NCBI GenBank assembly: GCA_902778535.1
Contig: CACYYG010000014.1
Location: 1 to 64,000 of the forward strand
Direction of reading: 5' to 3'
Length of the DNA stretch: 64,000 bases
Source: an uncultured Prevotellaceae bacterium
GTDB taxonomy: Bacteria > Bacteroidota > Bacteroidia > Bacteroidales > Bacteroidaceae
This document shows positions 61,623 through 64,000 of this stretch, piece after piece. The number at the start of each line of letters is the position of its first letter. Position 1 is the stretch's first letter. Below the pieces are notes generated by a model that was given only the letters and a program-made list of their open reading frames with translations, made no database searches and was not told the origin of the DNA. The position numbers and the translations under genes are program-made.

Positions 61623-61781
61623 ATATATAGTACGCAAATCAAAAATAAATACATAATTTTAATTATAATTAACTCATTAGGATGCTAACAATTCTGTTTA
61701 TTATCTACAAATTATAATTATGTAGCGGATCTCTTGACTTTCTAGAACTATAATCCATTTGTACAAGAACCGTTTTCACCA

Positions 61782-61870
61782 ACCTATGTCCATTGGCTCA
61801 CGAACATAGGTTCCCACCTCTTATGAACATATCTGGAAAGCCCCACGAACATATGTTCATGAAAACACCG
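61782..61870. repeat. Array of GAACATA/TATGTTC words spaced 22-23 bp
   Basis: GAACATAGGTTC at 61804, TGAACATAT at 61826 and the perfect palindrome GAACATATGTTC at 61849-61860 are 22-23 bp apart. AACCTATGT (61784) pairs with ACATAGGTT (61806), and an outer pair GTTTTCA/TGAAAAC brackets the block. Confidence 0.7.
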
Positions 61871-61913
61871 TTCTCCAACGGCCCATCTTCTTCAGGGAAA
61901 TGAGGCTTTACCC

Positions 61914-61990
61914 ATACTGTAGCCATACTCTAACCTGCTTCTAGCCATACTCTAAGCATACTCAAACAGTATGGGTAGAGTATGGATATA
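61914..61990. repeat. Seven 11-bp units, CCATACTCTAA type
   Basis: Units start at 61914, 61925, 61936, 61947, 61958, 61969 and 61980, exactly 11 bp apart. The first five read CCATACTGTAG, CCATACTCTAA, CCTGCTTCTAG, CCATACTCTAA, GCATACTCAAA. The last two (CAGTATGGGTA, GAGTATGGATA) carry the complementary word, so the array as a whole is an inverted repeat (ACCCATACTGT with ACAGTATGGGT). Confidence 0.85.
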
Positions 61991-62224
61991 GCCTGCCATC
62001 TCCGACGCAACACCCCGTCAAATCCATGCTTTAACACAGACTTTATACGCACGAAAGTTCGGTTTTGTGTCAATTTGATACACTTTTTCTAACTTTCAGC
62101 CGTAACATTCCGCTTTTTCGACTACTATAAGGGTAGAAAGTCGAACATTTAGAGTCCCTTGATAAGGGACGGCTATAATGCATAATGCAGGGATTTAGTA
62201 AGAACAATTATATAAAGGATATTT

Positions 62225-62569
62225 ATGATACCTACTCGCGAACAATTCAAGGATTTCATTGCCGCCGTACAAAAGGCACTGGCAAAAGAGAAAAACGTAA
62301 ACAAAGCACTAAAGCAAATCTGGGACGATGACCAAGGCCAATACCCGCCTTTTTACATCTCGCCCCTTTGGGAAGCCGTCTATCAGGCCTTCAACATCAT
62401 GTTCGGCCTGAAAGATGACGATGTTGTCGGTAACGAGCTCTCTTGGTGGCTCGACGCTGCCCTCAAGAACGAGGCCAAGTATTGGATTGACAAGAAGGAA
62501 TACAACGTCAGCGACATTGATGCCTTCTATGACTATTTGGTGGGAATGTTAAACAAGGAAGAAAAATGA
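62225..62569 (+). CDS. Unknown 114-residue protein
   Basis: Acidic helical protein (REQFKDFIAAVQKALAKEKN; YISPLWEAVYQAFNIMFG; ELSWWLDAALKNEAKYWIDK) ending DAFYDYLVGMLNKEEK. I do not recognise a family. Codon use and G+C look like the chromosome rather than the A+T-rich island. Stop is followed directly by an 11-bp-periodic repeat field. Small acidic proteins of this kind can be immunity proteins, but nothing nearby proves it. Confidence 0.6.
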   Translation: MIPTREQFKDFIAAVQKALAKEKNVNKALKQIWDDDQGQYPPFYISPLWEAVYQAFNIMFGLKDDDVVGNELSWWLDAALKNEAKYWIDKKEYNVSDIDAFYDYLVGMLNKEEK

Positions 62570-62574
62570 AGATA

Positions 62575-62961
62575 GGAACACCAAAGGAAGAGTAAGGAAC
62601 ACTAAAGGAGGAGTCTGCAATCCCTCTTCATAGACTCTTCTTAGAGTCTTCTTACCCTCTTCTTGGTGTATTCTTACCCTAACGAAAGACACGGCTCGGC
62701 TTCTCGCGCTCGACCTTGGTCGCTTGGCTAGTCCAAGAAAGTCTCTCTTACCTCTCTCGAAGGTCTCGGCTTGTTCTCGGCCACCTCTCGGCTAGGTCTA
62801 CGCTACGCCTACTGAACGCCTATACTACGCCTACGCTACGCAAAATTTTCGAGCCACTTTGGATATAGCTACGATAGCCCAACAGATTTCCTTTTTTATT
62901 ACAAAAGCCTTGTCCCTTCCTTCCCCCTACCAACGACCTTGCTACGACCTTCCAACGATAG
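62575..62961. repeat. Long 11-bp-periodic repeat field
   Basis: Most of this 390-bp spacer keeps an 11-bp beat while the word changes. GGAA words at 62575, 62586, 62596 and 62607; TAGACTCTTCT, TAGAGTCTTCT, TACCCTCTTCT and TGGTGTATTCT at 62631, 62642, 62653 and 62664; TCTCGGC at 62764, 62775 and 62786; TACGCTACGCC, TACTGAACGCC, TATACTACGCC and TACGCTACGCA from 62799 to 62842; ACCAACGACCT, TGCTACGACCT and TCCAACGATAG from 62929. The GGAA part is roughly complementary to the TCTTC part. No gene is visible. Confidence 0.85.
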
Positions 62962-62977
62962 TTTTATGTTATCATTT

Positions 62978-63202
62978 TTAATCCTGAGAAAGGAGATATT
63001 GTTTGTACTCTCTCACAAAGAGCTCTTTTAAGTCAACTTCCAGTAGATCTGCAATCTTTAAAATACACGCAAGGTCTGGTTGGGAAGAGTTCGTACACCA
63101 CTTGCTGACAGTCGAGGGGTTAACACCGAGCTGTTCTGCCAGCCATTTGCTGGTACGTTTTTTCTCCACAAGAACCAATTTAATTCTGTTTACATCTTCC
63201 AT
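62978..63202 (-). CDS. XRE-family helix-turn-helix regulator
   Basis: 74 residues, almost only the HTH: TSKWLAEQLGVNPSTVSKWCTNSSQPD with helices on either side, then a short tail LLEVDLKELFV. Such small Cro/C1-like proteins control restriction-modification or mobile elements, or repress themselves. It could serve the methyltransferase island 1.4 kb away. A consensus -7 element and a perfect palindrome upstream suggest autoregulation. Confidence 0.85.
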   Translation of the reverse strand: MEDVNRIKLVLVEKKRTSKWLAEQLGVNPSTVSKWCTNSSQPDLACILKIADLLEVDLKELFVREYKQYLLSQD

Positions 63203-63222
63203 ACGATAAAGTTTTAATGCTA

Positions 63223-63245
63223 CAAAGATAATGAAAATTTTTCAT
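63223..63245 (-). promoter_or_regulatory. Promoter and likely operator of the XRE gene
   Basis: TATCTTTG on the minus strand (63230-63223), 20 nt before the start codon, directly abuts a perfect palindrome ATGAAAA-T-TTTTCAT (63231-63245). A repressor bound there would cover the promoter spacer. Confidence 0.6.
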
Positions 63246-63548
63246 TTTCTGCCGAATATCTTGGTTTTTCTTCTAAAATTATGTTTTTTTACGAGTTTAG
63301 GTCTGACGACACGTTAACAATGGCACGATTGACACAGTCAAAACATCTGCCCCATATAAATAATATGGTGGGACAGCAGTTTTGTGAGATGTCATTGTAT
63401 GAGATTACTGAAGTTTTATATGGTGGTTTCGAGAAAAAATGATTACCTTTGCATCAAATAATTGACATGCTTTGAAACAAAGCAGAACGACCCAGACTGG
63501 AAGTTTCTAAACCATTACCTATTATAGTTTTGCTTATCAGTAAGTAAT
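63246..63548. other. Spacer before the acetyltransferase gene, with two -7 elements
   Basis: Two plus-strand -7 words, TACCTTTG (63444-63451) and TAGTTTTG (63525-63532), could serve the acetyltransferase. Between 63317 and 63402 the sequence forms an imperfect inverted repeat around CCCATAT/ATATGG. No coding region is seen. Confidence 0.5.
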
Positions 63549-64000
63549 ATGACAGAACTGACGAACGAATCAAGAGTAGAGAGCAAGCTTGCTAACACTA
63601 TACCTTGCAAGGAGGAAGAAAGCTTAAGCGAATTTGAAAAGATGCGCAATGAGGAGTTTTATGACTTTTCAAGCGAAGAATGTTTGGCAAGTTACTATAG
63701 AGCCAAGCACCTTTGTGCAAAATTACAAACCATGACGATTGAGGATGAAGACTACAGAAAGACGATAGAAGACCTGATTCCAGGTATCCCTGAGTCATCC
63801 ACCATATCACCGCCATTCCATTGCGATCACGGTCATGGCATCAAACTGGGCGAGAACGTCTTCATCAACTACAACGGCACGATGCTCGACGGAGGCATCA
63901 TCTCCATCGGCTCCAACACTCAAGTAGGCCCAAACTGCCAATTCCTGACTCCAAACCATCCTATTGACTACGTTGAACGTCGCAAACCTATTGAGCGATG
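63549..64000 (+). CDS. Sugar O-acetyltransferase (maltose/galactoside type), truncated by window end
   Basis: 150 codons are visible and the frame runs off the right edge. After a longer-than-usual N-terminal extension of about 22 residues (MTELTNESRVESKLANTIPC) comes the Mac domain (SEFEKMRNEEFYDFSSEEC) and the left-handed beta-helix of acetyl-CoA sugar acetyltransferases (IKLGENVFINYNGTMLDGG, ISIGSNTQVGPNCQFLTPNHP). The His in NHP is the catalytic base of LacA/Maa enzymes. It acetylates the 6-hydroxyl of glucose, maltose or galactosides. Confidence 0.88.
   Translation, partial: MTELTNESRVESKLANTIPCKEEESLSEFEKMRNEEFYDFSSEECLASYYRAKHLCAKLQTMTIEDEDYRKTIEDLIPGIPESSTISPPFHCDHGHGIKLGENVFINYNGTMLDGGIISIGSNTQVGPNCQFLTPNHPIDYVERRKPIER

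Larger units (their letters stand above)
61623..62224. other. Non-coding divergent spacer with repeats and hairpins
   Basis: A 650-bp stretch without a gene. Besides the two repeat arrays listed separately it has an A+T-rich part near 61640-61730 (CTACA...TGTAG inverted repeat) and, just before the unknown gene at 62225, a hairpin GTCCCTT-GAT-AAGGGAC. No consensus promoter for that gene was found. Confidence 0.5.

Overview
The window comes from a Bacteroidetes chromosome, most likely Prevotella or a close relative. Evidence: nearly every promoter found has the Bacteroidetes -33/-7 form (TTTG, about 20 nt, TAnnTTTG). There are several TonB-dependent outer-membrane proteins, BspA-type leucine-rich repeats, DUF4249, DUF6057, a large xylan-degradation block, and secreted proteins ending in short basic C-terminal segments that resemble type IX secretion sorting tails. 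The bulk looks about 50 percent G+C. The stretch from about 53.9 to 61.7 kb and the small gene at 19.5 kb are clearly more A+T rich.

Layout. 0.2-3.8 kb: tRNA-Lys, dxs and trkA. 3.9-9.5 kb (minus strand): an iron-alcohol-dehydrogenase remnant, an ECF-type S component, a TonB receptor and a large outer-membrane barrel protein. 9.5-13.9 kb: a Gfo/Idh/MocA oxidoreductase, a GH43-like enzyme, an extended SDR protein and a LacI-family regulator. 14.2-18.5 kb: metY, a TonB receptor and a DUF4249 lipoprotein in one transcription unit with a good terminator. 18.5-19.5 kb: a gene-poor kilobase with a tandem promoter duplication, an inverted repeat and a strongly structured RNA with its own promoter and terminator. 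19.5-23.8 kb: a HEPN-like gene and a BspA/LRR surface protein. 23.9-26.2 kb: trmO and a GH43-CBM6 enzyme. 26.2-43.3 kb (minus strand): a PD40 c-haem-motif lipoprotein, a DUF6057 membrane protein, two GH10 xylanases, a CE6-like esterase, a GH3 beta-xylosidase and three further esterases. These would together remove acetyl and feruloyl groups and cut xylan to xylose. 43.8-52.3 kb: a CotH/lamin-tail protein, tsaE, a DMT exporter, an AGCS symporter, a CDF transporter and a DUF362 protein.

52.3-61.6 kb (minus strand): an A+T-rich defence-like island. Genes in transcription order are a small protein, a MORC/MutL-like GHKL ATPase, two unknown proteins, a cytosine-5 DNA methyltransferase, a 97-residue protein, a DUF4062 protein and an AlbA_2 regulator. 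No nuclease could be recognised. 61.6-64 kb: an unknown 114-residue gene, an XRE regulator with a likely autoregulatory operator, and the start of a sugar O-acetyltransferase.

The most unusual pattern is in the non-coding DNA. At least six intergenic spacers hold arrays of short, mostly palindromic words repeated with an exact 11- or 22-bp period. Each array has its own word sequence but the spacing is shared. Around 62.6-62.96 kb most of a 390-bp spacer is built this way. The second candidate for a new system is the structured RNA directly upstream of the HEPN gene, an arrangement resembling an RNA-antitoxin/RNase pair. The third is the GHKL-methyltransferase island without a visible nuclease. 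All calls come from reading the sequence; no database search was possible.
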